From Pedobacter sp. MR2016-24 (GTDB taxonomy: Bacteria > Bacteroidota > Bacteroidia > Sphingobacteriales > Sphingobacteriaceae): a DNA stretch of 64,000 nt. Below the pieces are notes generated by a model. It saw nothing but the letters and a program-made list of their open reading frames with translations. It did no database searches and was not told where the DNA came from. Shown piece after piece: positions 34,139 through 43,500 of the stretch. The translations under genes and the position numbers were made by a program. The stretch lies in contig NZ_JAPIVO010000003.1 in NCBI RefSeq assembly GCF_026239655.1, forward strand, positions 558,001-622,000, given 5' to 3'. Within the stretch, counting starts at the first letter, position 1. Each line of letters starts with the position of its first letter.

Positions 34139-36811
34139 ATGTACAACGACTCTCTTCGGAGAATTTTACTGGTATTGCTCATTCTTTGCAGCACATTTTT
34201 CCTATCCAGCTCACAAGGCAAGAACTTTTCTGTAAACAGAACAGCGCCCTCGTGGATCGTAAAAGTAGATCCTTCGGGTGGAAAGCCTAAATCAAAAGAT
34301 ATTATTGATGGTTATTATCTGTCACTGATGGAATATCAGCAACATGCTGAACTGCAGGAAGAATACACACATATTATCCGGCAGATTGTATCTGATGCTG
34401 GTGTGCAAAATGCATCGCAGATCTCAGTGACATATGATCCCTCGTATCAAAAACTAATCTTTAATAAGGTAATCATATGGCGTGACAACAAGCCTTATGA
34501 TCAGCTGAATGCGACAAAGTTTAAGGTCCTGCAGAATGAAAAAGACTTATCGAAATTCATCTACAGCGGCACTTACGATGCTTACATGTTGCTGGACGAC
34601 ATCAGGAAGGGTGACCGTATAGAATATGCTTTTACGTTGAAAGGTTATAATCCTATTTTTGGCAAGAAATACGCCAGTTCTATTTATACAGAATCATCCA
34701 CCTCAATTGGTCACTCCTACATGAACCTGATGGTCAGTAAAACCAGGGATCTGAAGTTCAAAAGCTTCAATTCAGCGAATGCTGCCAGGGTATCAGACAA
34801 AGACGGACTTAAATTATATGAATGGGAAGGCCGGCTCACCAAAACTTATCGTTCTGCAGATTATGAACCTTCCTGGTACAATCCATTTAAATATGTGCAG
34901 ATTTCTGAATACCAGGACTGGAATGAAATTGTAAACTGGGGATTGCGGGTAAACAGCTATGAGGGCTTGAAAACACCATTGGTAGACCAGAAAGTAAAAG
35001 AGCTGATGGCGAAGGCCAAAAATGATACTGCAAAATACATCGTTCTGGCTACCAGATTTGCACAGGATGAAATTCGTTATATGGGCATAGAGATGGGGCA
35101 GTATTCCCAGCGTCCAAACTCTCCGGAAAAGGTATTCAGGCAGCGTTATGGCGACTGTAAAGATAAATCTTTATTGCTGACCTATTTATTAAACAAAGCG
35201 AATGTGAGTGCTTATATGGCTTATGTAGATACTTATGCGGGAAAGAAGACTGATGAATTCCTGCCAAGTCCCGATCTATTTAACCATGTAGTCGTAGTAG
35301 TAGAATACCATAATAATAAAACATGGATTGACCCCACAATATCTTATCAGCGCGGCACTTTTGATAATATCTATTTCCCTAATTACGGAAAGGCTCTGGT
35401 ATTGAAGCCTGGCGTAGGATCTCCTGAGGATGTCATCAGCATTGCAACCGGCAAACTGATTGCCAACCTGAATTTCACTATTGCTGATACTACAAGCAAT
35501 AAAGAGACTAAGCTGATCATCAACAGTACCTATACTGATAATTATGCGGACGATATCCGGTCGCTTATTGCGGATGAGGGGGATGACGGAATTGAAAAAT
35601 CTTTCCTCGATTATATTAAGAAATACTATCCTGACATCGAAAATGAGGGCAATATTAAGATTAAGGACAATGAAGAAACGAATACCATAGACATTACAGA
35701 ATCTTACGTGATTAAAAACATGTGGCAGGAGGATGAAAAAAATACCGGTCTGCGTTATACTTATTTTTATGGCGATATGATTGATCATACGCTGAGGGAG
35801 ATAGCTATCAAAAACAGGACGGAGCCCCTGGCACTAAAATATCCGGTGAATATTGAACAGAAGGTATTCATTAATCTTCCTTATGTACCTGATATCAGCG
35901 ATGAAAGTGAAGTAGTAGAAACGGACAATAATTATTTTGAGTTCAACTCCTTTCATAAAGGTAACCAGATCAGACTCAACTATGTATACCGGACGCTAAC
36001 CGACCATGTAGACGAAAATGGTCTGAAACAATACGTAAAAGACACTAAGAAGATCAGCGATATGCTGGCTTACCGGATTAACTGGGGTGGTGACACTGCC
36101 ACATACAATTTGAACCCTTATCTGATTATGCTCGTGATACTGACGATGGTGGTGTCGGCTTTTTATTTTATCCGCATCCATCAGCAGCAATATGAATTTG
36201 ATCTTGACCGGATCAATGCTGCCAGACCAATTGGCGGCTGGCTGGTTATGGTGGCTATTACATTGATTATTTCTCCATTTAGCTTGATTGCCTCCGCCTT
36301 TAAGTCTGAGATTTTCAATATGACTGTATGGGATGCCGCAGAGAAGTTAAACACCATGCAGCAATTCACCGTACACGGCTTCTTTGTTGTGACAGCGGTA
36401 GGCTTTGCAATACAACTTACCTGGGTTTTTCTGTTGCTTGTGCTGTTTTTTAACCGCCGGGAGGTATTTCCGCAACAATTCATCAGATATATGATCTTTT
36501 ATGCTGCTTTAACTATCTTTGATGCGGCGGGAGGCGTCTTTATTAGTGCCATCACGCATGTTACGATGCCAAACGGAGCTGAACTGGCAAAAGCATTGAT
36601 CAGAATTATTGTAATGGGACTGTGGGTTGCTTATTTCAAAAAATCGGAACGTGTTAGAGAAACCTTTGTATTTACCTATCCGGATCATCTTTGGAAAACT
36701 GCCTGGATGGAGCAAACCAATCAACTGATAAATAAAAAACAAGATACCATTCATCAGTCGCCCGTTGCCACTGAAGAAGATTTAAAAAACAACAACAATG
36801 AAAACGTTTAA
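34139..36811 (+). CDS. DUF3857/transglutaminase-like protein with C-terminal DUF2569 membrane domain
   Basis: 890 residues. A signal or anchor helix (RRILLVLLILCSTFFLSS) is followed by a DUF3857 domain (about 60-240). A transglutaminase-like domain (about 270-400) has its Cys in RYGDCKDKSLLL, His in DLFNHVVVVVEY and Asp in WIDPT. A beta-rich linker leads to a first TM (YLIMLVILTMVVSAFYFI), and four further hydrophobic helices follow from ARPIGGWLVMVAITLIISPF, the DUF2569 signature. The catalytic triad appears intact and should face the periplasm. Likely roles are cell-surface peptide handling or cross-linking; none is established. The stop overlaps the next gene by 14 bp. Confidence 0.85.
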   Translation: MYNDSLRRILLVLLILCSTFFLSSSQGKNFSVNRTAPSWIVKVDPSGGKPKSKDIIDGYYLSLMEYQQHAELQEEYTHIIRQIVSDAGVQNASQISVTYDPSYQKLIFNKVIIWRDNKPYDQLNATKFKVLQNEKDLSKFIYSGTYDAYMLLDDIRKGDRIEYAFTLKGYNPIFGKKYASSIYTESSTSIGHSYMNLMVSKTRDLKFKSFNSANAARVSDKDGLKLYEWEGRLTKTYRSADYEPSWYNPFKYVQISEYQDWNEIVNWGLRVNSYEGLKTPLVDQKVKELMAKAKNDTAKYIVLATRFAQDEIRYMGIEMGQYSQRPNSPEKVFRQRYGDCKDKSLLLTYLLNKANVSAYMAYVDTYAGKKTDEFLPSPDLFNHVVVVVEYHNNKTWIDPTISYQRGTFDNIYFPNYGKALVLKPGVGSPEDVISIATGKLIANLNFTIADTTSNKETKLIINSTYTDNYADDIRSLIADEGDDGIEKSFLDYIKKYYPDIENEGNIKIKDNEETNTIDITESYVIKNMWQEDEKNTGLRYTYFYGDMIDHTLREIAIKNRTEPLALKYPVNIEQKVFINLPYVPDISDESEVVETDNNYFEFNSFHKGNQIRLNYVYRTLTDHVDENGLKQYVKDTKKISDMLAYRINWGGDTATYNLNPYLIMLVILTMVVSAFYFIRIHQQQYEFDLDRINAARPIGGWLVMVAITLIISPFSLIASAFKSEIFNMTVWDAAEKLNTMQQFTVHGFFVVTAVGFAIQLTWVFLLLVLFFNRREVFPQQFIRYMIFYAALTIFDAAGGVFISAITHVTMPNGAELAKALIRIIVMGLWVAYFKKSERVRETFVFTYPDHLWKTAWMEQTNQLINKKQDTIHQSPVATEEDLKNNNNENV

Positions 36812-37181
36812 AAAATACCTGCCCCTACCCGCGAGCACTGAAGAAGTTTATCTGGCCCTGACTAAAGCACAAAGTATCCAGTTATGGACAGGTGCAGAAG
36901 TAGAATTTACAGAAGAAGCCGGCACAGAGTTCTCCTTTTGGGAAGGTGATATCGTAGGGAAGAACATAGAGTTTGACTTTGGCAAAAGAATTGTACAGCA
37001 ATGGTACTTCGGAGAAGAGAATGAACCGTCTATCGTTACGATAAAACTGCACCCTGATAAAAAAGGTACTTCACTGGAATTTGTACAAACAAACATCCCT
37101 GACGAAGACTATGATGATTTCACTGCGGGAATTACAGAACACTACCTTGGCGGTTTAGCTGACTTCTTTGAAGAGGAATAA
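36798..37181 (+). CDS. SRPBCC/AHSA1-type ligand-binding protein
   Basis: 127 residues with the START/Bet v 1-like helix-grip fold of AHSA1 proteins: an N-terminal strand and helix (STEEVYLALTKAQSIQLWTG), FSFWEGDIVGKNIEF, IVQQWYF and a C-terminal helix (HYLGGLADFFEEE). It is a single domain without signal peptide, probably cytosolic. It begins inside the last codons of the DUF3857 gene (14-bp overlap), so the two are translationally coupled. The ligand is unknown. Confidence 0.82.
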   Translation: MKTFKKYLPLPASTEEVYLALTKAQSIQLWTGAEVEFTEEAGTEFSFWEGDIVGKNIEFDFGKRIVQQWYFGEENEPSIVTIKLHPDKKGTSLEFVQTNIPDEDYDDFTAGITEHYLGGLADFFEEE

Positions 37182-37230
37182 AATACATCTGTTCATGCAT
37201 TGTGCATAACAGCTCAACCTATCAAAATCT

Positions 37231-37443
37231 ATGAAAAACATCGGACTATTGCTTATCGTTATTGGTGCCGTTCTATTAATATGGACAGGCTTTACTTATA
37301 CTAAGAAAGAAAAAATAATTGATGCCGGTCCAATAGAAATCTCCGCCGACCGCGAGAAAAGTGTAAACTGGTCACCTTATGCAGGCGGCATTGTACTGCT
37401 CGCAGGAATTATTATCCTTGTTACTTCAAAAAAAAATAACTAG
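37231..37443 (+). CDS. Small two-TM membrane protein
   Basis: 70 residues. Helix 1 (NIGLLLIVIGAVLLIWTGFTY) and helix 2 (YAGGIVLLAGIIILVTS) flank a ~30-residue polar loop (KKEKIIDAGPIEISADREKS). The layout resembles small DUF3185-like membrane proteins, but I cannot confirm the family. It is 49 bp after the SRPBCC gene and followed by a terminator, so it is probably the last gene of that unit. Function unknown. Confidence 0.7.
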   Translation: MKNIGLLLIVIGAVLLIWTGFTYTKKEKIIDAGPIEISADREKSVNWSPYAGGIVLLAGIIILVTSKKNN

Positions 37444-37480
37444 AATATAAAGCTAATCGGCTTATCCTTTAAAACACTTA

Positions 37481-37527
37481 AAAAAGCAAACAGCTCATTC
37501 CGGGTAGAAATGAGCTGTTTGCTTTTT
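37481..37527. terminator. Bidirectional hairpin terminator after the 70-aa membrane protein
   Basis: AAAAAGCAAACAGCTCATT pairs fully with AATGAGCTGTTTGCTTTTT around a 9-nt loop. Compared with the hairpin at 37662, the stem is the same except that AA/TT has become GG/CC on both arms, a compensated double change. Confidence 0.9.
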
Positions 37528-37661
37528 ACTATCTATCCAGGTTATATTATACTAAATTCTCTAAATTATATCCCAATCTCCCCCTTGGTGATGTATACGC
37601 AACCTGCCTCAGTAAAAATCCTGCATATTGCTTATCTCCCATACAGGAGATGGATAAGTAT

Positions 37662-37743
37662 AAAAAGCGGACAGCTCATTTCTGGCCTGCAAGATTTTAC
37701 CCTTCAGTAAAATGTTGAGTCAGAAATGAGCTGTCCGCTTTTT
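37662..37743. repeat. Conserved-architecture hairpin, diverged copy D
   Basis: A perfect 23-bp outer stem (37662-37684 with 37721-37743) starts with A5 and ends with T5. Inside are an asymmetric internal loop and an inner stem ATTTTAC/GTAAAAT with loop CCTTCA. The plan (outer stem, internal loop, short AT-rich inner stem) is that of copies A-C, but the core is diverged (read on the minus strand, CTCAA and GCAGGC remain). It lies between the convergent 70-aa gene and lysA and probably terminates both. Confidence 0.75.
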
Positions 37744-37756
37744 ATTGATAGATCTC

Positions 37757-38911
37757 TTACAACTCACTATAAGCAACACGCACATTTTCTCTGAGGTTAT
37801 AATGCGAGGCCATAACCTCTCCATAAGCCCCGGTGCTCCGTATCCCAATGAGGTCCCCCCTGCTTGTCTCCTGCATCTCCACTTCTTTCCCAAAACAATC
37901 CGTACTCTCACATATAGGTCCTACCACATCATACTTAGCTGCAATCCCTTTTTCCCTTTTACTCAGATTCTCTATCTGGTGATACGCCTGATATAATGCA
38001 GGACGCATCAGTTCCGTCATACCCGCATCAAGGATAATAAAATTTTTCTTCTTGCCATTTTTTACATAAAGCACTTTACTGATCAGCGATGAAGACTGTC
38101 CTACCAATGCTCTGCCCAGTTCAAAATGTACTTCCTGATTAGACCTTACCTCAAGAAAATCATTAAAAATCTTAAAATAAGCCTCGAAGTCAGGAATCTG
38201 TGCTTCAGGCTGATGGTAATTGATTCCCAATCCACCACCAACATTTAAGATCCTTACGATGAATCCGCGTTCTTCAAACCATTGTGCAAATTCATTTACA
38301 CGCACACAAAGGTTTTTGTACACATCCAGATTTGTAATTTGAGAGCCGATATGGAAATGTATCCCAACGAATTCCAACTGTGGACATTGTTTCAACATAT
38401 CCGCACAAGCAGGCAGGTCCCAGGAGTTGATCCCGAACTTATTCTCATCCAGACCAGTTGTGATATTATGATGCGTATGTGCATCCACATTTGGATTGAT
38501 GCGGATCGCTACTTTTGCTGTTTTATTCTTTTTTGCTGCGAGCTCATTGATTACTTCCAGCTCCTGAATAGATTCCACATTGAAACAGAAGATATCCTGA
38601 TCCAGCGATTCATTAATCTCCCTGTCTGACTTCCCCACACCAGCGAATACGATCTGCGCATTAGAAAAACCTACTTCCACTGCTTTTTTCACTTCGTTCC
38701 CACTTACACAGTCGGCCCCAAAACCAGTTTCCTTAATCTTTTGTAACAGCACCTCATTAAAATTCGCTTTCATTGCATAATGCACATGAAAACCATACGC
38801 TTTAGCTGCGCTTGCACAGGCACCCAGGGTATCCTGTAATAAACTGAGGTCATAATAATAGAAAGGTGTTTCTAAATTTGCAAATTGCGCTATATCTTTG
38901 TTAGAAAACAT
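37757..38911 (-). CDS. lysA: Diaminopimelate decarboxylase
   Basis: 384 residues from the ATG at 38911 (MFSNKDIAQF). A start at 38959 adds unconserved residues. It is a fold-III PLP enzyme: the PLP Lys is in HVHYAMKANFNEVLL, the LysA-type block is GADCVSGNEVKKAVEVGF, then GIHFHIGSQITNL, NVGGGLGINY, FELGRALVG, ICESTDCFGKEVEM (the Cys of the other subunit's active site) and GAYGEVMASHYN. It decarboxylates meso-diaminopimelate to lysine, the last step of the pathway. It is followed upstream on the same strand by lysC. A small plus-strand frame fills the gap between them. Confidence 0.96.
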   Translation of the reverse strand: MFSNKDIAQFANLETPFYYYDLSLLQDTLGACASAAKAYGFHVHYAMKANFNEVLLQKIKETGFGADCVSGNEVKKAVEVGFSNAQIVFAGVGKSDREINESLDQDIFCFNVESIQELEVINELAAKKNKTAKVAIRINPNVDAHTHHNITTGLDENKFGINSWDLPACADMLKQCPQLEFVGIHFHIGSQITNLDVYKNLCVRVNEFAQWFEERGFIVRILNVGGGLGINYHQPEAQIPDFEAYFKIFNDFLEVRSNQEVHFELGRALVGQSSSLISKVLYVKNGKKKNFIILDAGMTELMRPALYQAYHQIENLSKREKGIAAKYDVVGPICESTDCFGKEVEMQETSRGDLIGIRSTGAYGEVMASHYNLRENVRVAYSEL

Positions 38912-38912
38912 A

Positions 38913-39089
38913 ATGTTTAAATATCTTATTGTATTTTGTTTAGTTGGAATGGTCCTCATTTACATGGGTAACTACTTTGATCTCCAGCGTCAGAAAATCA
39001 GCAGAAAAGAATACGAAAGAAGAATCAGGTTCTTCATCGTACTCTTATTTATCATTATAGCTATCCTCACCTATCTTAAAAAAAGATAA
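38913..39089 (+). CDS. Possible small two-TM protein between lysA and lysC
   Basis: 58 residues from the ATG at 38913 (or 63 from 38898). Two hydrophobic helices (KYLIVFCLVGMVLIYMG and FIVLLFIIIAILTYLKK) flank a charged loop (DLQRQKISRKEYERRIR), a plausible hairpin membrane protein and not the composition of a chance frame. It lies on the strand opposite lysC and lysA and ends 12 bp from the 3' end of lysC. It has no family match I recognise. If real, it would need a promoter overlapping the 5' end of lysA. Confidence 0.5.
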   Translation: MFKYLIVFCLVGMVLIYMGNYFDLQRQKISRKEYERRIRFFIVLLFIIIAILTYLKKR

Positions 39090-39100
39090 GCACCTTATAT

Positions 39101-40414
39101 TTATTCAAAAATTCGGTTGTGTAAACTTTTCAGACTTTCCGTTTTATCCTCTTTATGTACTAATAAAGAGATATTATAGTTACTGCCACCGTAAGAAATC
39201 ATACGGATGGGAATATGTTTCATGGCATCCAGCACACGTGCAGCAAAACCATGTTTCTCTGCACCAAAATCACCCACCACACAGATGATCGACATATCCT
39301 TGTCCAGTTCTACAGAACCGAAAGCATGCAGCTCTTCTACAATCTGGTCCAGGTTATCAGTGAAATCAATCGTTAAGGATACCGCAACTTCAGAAGTGGT
39401 GATCATATCAATCGGCGTTTTATAGCGCTCAAAGATTTCGAAGATCCTCCTTAAGAAACCGTAGGCCAGTAACATTCTGCTCGACTGTATCTTGATTGCT
39501 GTGATGCCATCTTTGGCAGCGATGGATTTAATCTTGCCCTTTTCGCTTTCGCTTGAGATTAAGGTACCCATTGCAGCAGGCTCCATGGTGTTCAATAACC
39601 TTACGGGAATCTTATACTTCTGTGCAGGGAATACCGATTGCGGATGCAGGATTTTAGCCCCGAAATAAGCAAGCTCTGCCGCTTCGTCAAAAGATAAGTG
39701 AGAAATTGGTTTCGTGTTTTTTACGATTCTCGGGTCATTATTATGCATGCCGTCAATATCCGTCCAGATCTGCACTTCTTCTGCAAGAATAGCAGCACCG
39801 ATCAGGGAAGCGGTATAATCACTTCCTCCGCGTCTCAGGTTATCTACTTCACCAAAGCTGTTTCGGCAGATAAATCCCTGCGTTATAAACAGTTTATTAT
39901 CCGGGTGCTGATCCAGTAAAGGCTGCAGATGTGCTGTAGAATATGGAATATCAGGCTCATTGTCTTCATCTGTCTTCATGAAGTCAAGTGCTGGCAGCAA
40001 TACCGAAGGCACACCAATAGATTTCAGATAGATATGGTACAAGGTAGTCGACAACAATTCGCCCTGCGCAAGTACTACTTTCTCCTCTATCAGCGTAAAA
40101 ATATCATTCGCCAGTGAAGCTAAAAACCCGAAATGGTAATCCACCACCTCCTGTCCCTGCTCACGGAATTCCGCTGCAGGTAAAAGCTCAGCAACAAAAT
40201 CATTATATTTTTGGTTCAGGGCGTTAATCAAAGTTAACGCCCCCTGTTTATCTTCCTTTAAAAGTTTGCCCGAAATTTCTACTAAACTATTTGTTGTACC
40301 AGACACGGCTGATAAAACTACAATTTGTGCTTCTGCTGGATTAATGATATCCAGCAATTTGGTCATCCGCTCAGGGCTTCCGACAGAAGTTCCGCCAAAC
40401 TTTAATATCTTCAT
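39101..40414 (-). CDS. lysC: Aspartate kinase
   Basis: 437 residues, a monofunctional aspartokinase. The kinase domain has KFGGTSVGSPERM at the N-terminus, LSAVSGTTNSLVEI and RRGGSDYTASLIGA. Two ACT domains follow (from about residue 300: IKIQSSRMLLAYGFLRRIFE and ISIICVVGDFG-like segments) and are the usual site of lysine feedback. It phosphorylates aspartate, the first step towards lysine, threonine and methionine. Pairing with lysA suggests the lysine-sensitive type. No homoserine dehydrogenase domain is fused. Confidence 0.94.
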   Translation of the reverse strand: MKILKFGGTSVGSPERMTKLLDIINPAEAQIVVLSAVSGTTNSLVEISGKLLKEDKQGALTLINALNQKYNDFVAELLPAAEFREQGQEVVDYHFGFLASLANDIFTLIEEKVVLAQGELLSTTLYHIYLKSIGVPSVLLPALDFMKTDEDNEPDIPYSTAHLQPLLDQHPDNKLFITQGFICRNSFGEVDNLRRGGSDYTASLIGAAILAEEVQIWTDIDGMHNNDPRIVKNTKPISHLSFDEAAELAYFGAKILHPQSVFPAQKYKIPVRLLNTMEPAAMGTLISSESEKGKIKSIAAKDGITAIKIQSSRMLLAYGFLRRIFEIFERYKTPIDMITTSEVAVSLTIDFTDNLDQIVEELHAFGSVELDKDMSIICVVGDFGAEKHGFAARVLDAMKHIPIRMISYGGSNYNISLLVHKEDKTESLKSLHNRIFE

Positions 40415-40680
40415 TTTTCTTTATTGGTTTTAGTTGTTCTTGTTTACGCGCTATACGTGTTTCCCTGTCAGGTAACAATTAATTATTAACAGGTATTTTT
40501 AATTCAATTTATTTGGTATATAATTGTATTGGGGCGTGAAATTAAATAAAACAGTCCTAATAATTACGATATCAGCAAAATAAAATTCGGGAATCTCCGC
40601 TTATTTATTTTAATAGGCCAAACATGACCCTTCATATTTTGTTTATCAATTAGAAAATATCAAATACTTATATAGAAAAC

Positions 40681-42414
40681 ATGCAATTAGAAGCATCTAC
40701 ACTAAACACCATTAACGAGTGGCTTAACGGCAATTACGATGAGCAAACCAAACAGGAAATTCAGCAACTATTAGATAAAGAAGCTTTTACTGAGCTGACT
40801 GACTCTTTTTACAGGAGCCTGGAATTCGGTACGGGCGGATTGCGCGGGATTATGGGTGCAGGATCCAACAGGATCAATAAATATACAATTGGTACGGCTA
40901 CCCAGGGTTTAAGTAATTATCTGCTGAATAAGTATCCGGGAGAAAAGATCAAGGTAGCCATTGCGCACGACAGCAGAAATAACTCTGACGTGTTTTCTAA
41001 AATTACTGCTGACGTATTTTCGGCTAACGGCATTCATGTTTACTTCTTTAAAGCATTGCGCCCTACACCGGAACTTTCTTTTGCGGTAAGACATTTAGGC
41101 TGCCGTAGCGGAGTGATGCTGACTGCTTCTCATAACCCGAAAGAATACAACGGCTATAAAGCTTATGGTGCGGATGGCGGGCAGTTTACTGCTCCGGATG
41201 ATCAGATGGTGATGGATGAAGTGGCTAAAATAAAAAGCATTGACGAGGTTAAGTTTGACCGCATAGATAGTAATGTTGAAATTATCGGTGAAGAAATCGA
41301 CCAGTTATATTTAGATAAGATCACTGAGCTCTCTGTTTCTCCTGAAGCGATCAAAAGGCAGAAAGATTTAAAAATCGTTTACTCTCCTATCCACGGAACA
41401 GGAATTACATTAGTGCCACAGGCATTAGCGCAGTTTGGTTTTGAGAACCTGACGCTGGTTGAAGAGCAGAGTACACCAGATGGCAACTTCCCGACGGTAG
41501 TCTATCCTAATCCTGAGGAAAAAGAAGCGCTGACACTGGCACTGGCTAAGGCAAAAGAAATTGATGCCGACCTGGTAATGGCGACGGATCCGGATGCTGA
41601 CAGGGTGGGTATTGCGGTTAAAAATACAGATGGTGAATTTGTATTGCTGAATGGTAATCAGACAGGAAGTTTACTGATCAATTACCTGCTTACTGCATGG
41701 GAAGAAAAAGGTAAACTGGACGGCGACCAGTACATTGTGAAAACAATTGTAACTTCTAACCTGATCGAAGCTATTGCTGACAAGAAAAAAGTAAAATACT
41801 ACAATACCTTAACAGGTTTCAAATTCATCGGACAATTGATTACCAGCCTGCAAGGCAAGAAAACATTTATTGGTGGTGGTGAGGAAAGTTATGGTTACCT
41901 GATCGGTGAACTGGTGAGGGATAAAGATGCAATTATTTCATGTGCATTTATCGCTGAAATGACGGCTTTCTACAAAGATAAAGGCACGAGTTTATATGAG
42001 GCCTTACTGGACATGTATGTAGAGTACGGTTTATATAAAGAAGAACTGGTTTCCCTGACTAAAAAGGGAAAAACAGGTGCTGAAGAAATCAAGGCCATGA
42101 TGGAGAAATTCAGAAGTAATCCTCCTTTGACACTGGGCGGCTCTAAAGTAAAAACGTTGAAAGATTATGAATTGGGGGTAGAAACAGATCTGCTTTCCAA
42201 AGAGAAAACACAACTGGACTTCCCTAAATCTGACGTACTGCAGTTCATTACTGAAGATGGAAGTATTATCTCTGCAAGACCATCGGGTACAGAGCCTAAA
42301 ATCAAGTTCTATTGCAGTGTAAATGCTCCTCTGGCTGACAAAGCCGCATTCAAGGAAGCTGACCTCGCTTTAGGAAATAAAATAAAATCATTAATGGAAG
42401 ATCTGCAGGCATAG
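40681..42414 (+). CDS. Phospho-sugar mutase (phosphoglucomutase/phosphomannomutase)
   Basis: 577 residues of the alpha-D-phosphohexomutase superfamily, PgcA-like in length. The four landmark loops are GTGGLRGIMGAGSNRIN, the phosphoserine loop TASHNPKEYNGYKAYG (Ser of SHN), the metal loop DPDADRVGIAV with the sugar loop GGGEESYGYLIG, and the phosphate-binding loop RPSGTEPKIKFY. It interconverts hexose 1- and 6-phosphates (or pentose phosphates) in the cytosol, feeding glycogen and envelope sugar synthesis. It stands alone between a long AT-rich 266-bp upstream region and a good terminator. Confidence 0.92.
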   Translation: MQLEASTLNTINEWLNGNYDEQTKQEIQQLLDKEAFTELTDSFYRSLEFGTGGLRGIMGAGSNRINKYTIGTATQGLSNYLLNKYPGEKIKVAIAHDSRNNSDVFSKITADVFSANGIHVYFFKALRPTPELSFAVRHLGCRSGVMLTASHNPKEYNGYKAYGADGGQFTAPDDQMVMDEVAKIKSIDEVKFDRIDSNVEIIGEEIDQLYLDKITELSVSPEAIKRQKDLKIVYSPIHGTGITLVPQALAQFGFENLTLVEEQSTPDGNFPTVVYPNPEEKEALTLALAKAKEIDADLVMATDPDADRVGIAVKNTDGEFVLLNGNQTGSLLINYLLTAWEEKGKLDGDQYIVKTIVTSNLIEAIADKKKVKYYNTLTGFKFIGQLITSLQGKKTFIGGGEESYGYLIGELVRDKDAIISCAFIAEMTAFYKDKGTSLYEALLDMYVEYGLYKEELVSLTKKGKTGAEEIKAMMEKFRSNPPLTLGGSKVKTLKDYELGVETDLLSKEKTQLDFPKSDVLQFITEDGSIISARPSGTEPKIKFYCSVNAPLADKAAFKEADLALGNKIKSLMEDLQA

Positions 42415-42431
42415 GTTATCCCCATTAACGT

Positions 42432-42467
42432 AAAAAGGAGCTGCCCATTCCGGACAGCTCCTTTTTT
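42432..42467. terminator. Bidirectional terminator between phosphomutase and LacI gene
   Basis: AAAAAGGAGCTG pairs with CAGCTCCTTTTTT around an 11-nt loop. It is flanked by A- and T-runs on the two sides and lies between convergent genes. Confidence 0.88.
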
Positions 42468-42483
42468 ATGAGGTAAAATCAGC

Positions 42484-43500
42484 TTAACGCTCTATGAAAC
42501 TTGCATCTAGGATCACATTACTCTTTTCTTCTTTCTCGCCAAAGGTGTTTACCTTAACCATCTCTTTGAGAATCAAGTCAATCACATTGTCTGCAATTCG
42601 TTCGATAGGTTGATCAACAACGCTGATTGGTGGACAGTGCAGTTCAAATATATCATGATCATCGTAAGCAACTACCTGGAAATTCTCATCAATCTTTTTA
42701 TCCATATCCCTGAAACAGAATAATCCTCTTACGGCCAGGTAATTCGTGGAGAACAATACGGCCTCGATATCCGGATTATCTGTAAAAAACCGAATCAGTT
42801 CTGTAGTAGTTTCCGCGGCCGAATTGGTAAATGGAATCTGAATGCACAATTTTTTAATCGGCTTTAGCTTATGCAGTTTTAATGCGTCTTCATATCCGCG
42901 CTGACGGTCTTTGATTTGCTGCACTTCAATATCCACAGTTACAAAAGCAATTTTTTTCTTGCCTTTATTGATGAGGAATTCGGTGGCGGCAAATGTGCCT
43001 CCTTTATTATCTACCAGTACACAATTGACATCAAGATCCGGAAGGTTACGGTCAAACAAGACTACAGGGATATTATCGCTGATCAGCTCTTTTATGTCCT
43101 CTTCCATCCCCAGCATAGGTGCAATGATATAACCATCAACCTGTCTCGATTTAAACATGCGAAAAAGTCCCTTAGCTTTATCTATATCATTTTCTGTACT
43201 GGAATAGATGATCTTATATCCATGTTTATAGGCCTTATCTTCAATCAGGCGGGCTATTGACGCAAAAAAGGGGTTGGAGATATCTTCAACAATCAAACCG
43301 ATAGTTTTAGAGTTTCCTGTTCGTAAACTCCGCGCTACCTGGTTAGGTCTGAATCCCAGATCCTTGATGATAGTCTGAACTTTAGTGATCATATCCTGGC
43401 TGATCCGCATTTTTTCGGCTTTGCCATTCAATATAAAAGATACAGTGGTGATAGATACATTAGCCTTTTTGGCAATGTCCTTTATGGAAAGCGGTTTCAT
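42484..43500 (-). CDS. LacI-family transcriptional regulator
   Basis: 338 residues. The N-terminal LacI HTH and hinge are clear (SIKDIAKKANVSITTVSFIL, then RPNQVARSLRTGNSKTIGL). The periplasmic-binding-protein-like effector domain follows (VEDISNPFFASIARLIED, VDGYIIAPM, VVAYDDHDIFEL). LacI proteins bind inverted-repeat operators and respond to sugars or nucleosides. No sugar-utilisation gene is adjacent except the phosphomutase across a terminator, so targets may be remote or the gene itself. The 420-bp upstream region has a 7-bp inverted repeat. Confidence 0.92.
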   Translation of the reverse strand: MKPLSIKDIAKKANVSITTVSFILNGKAEKMRISQDMITKVQTIIKDLGFRPNQVARSLRTGNSKTIGLIVEDISNPFFASIARLIEDKAYKHGYKIIYSSTENDIDKAKGLFRMFKSRQVDGYIIAPMLGMEEDIKELISDNIPVVLFDRNLPDLDVNCVLVDNKGGTFAATEFLINKGKKKIAFVTVDIEVQQIKDRQRGYEDALKLHKLKPIKKLCIQIPFTNSAAETTTELIRFFTDNPDIEAVLFSTNYLAVRGLFCFRDMDKKIDENFQVVAYDDHDIFELHCPPISVVDQPIERIADNVIDLILKEMVKVNTFGEKEEKSNVILDASFIER

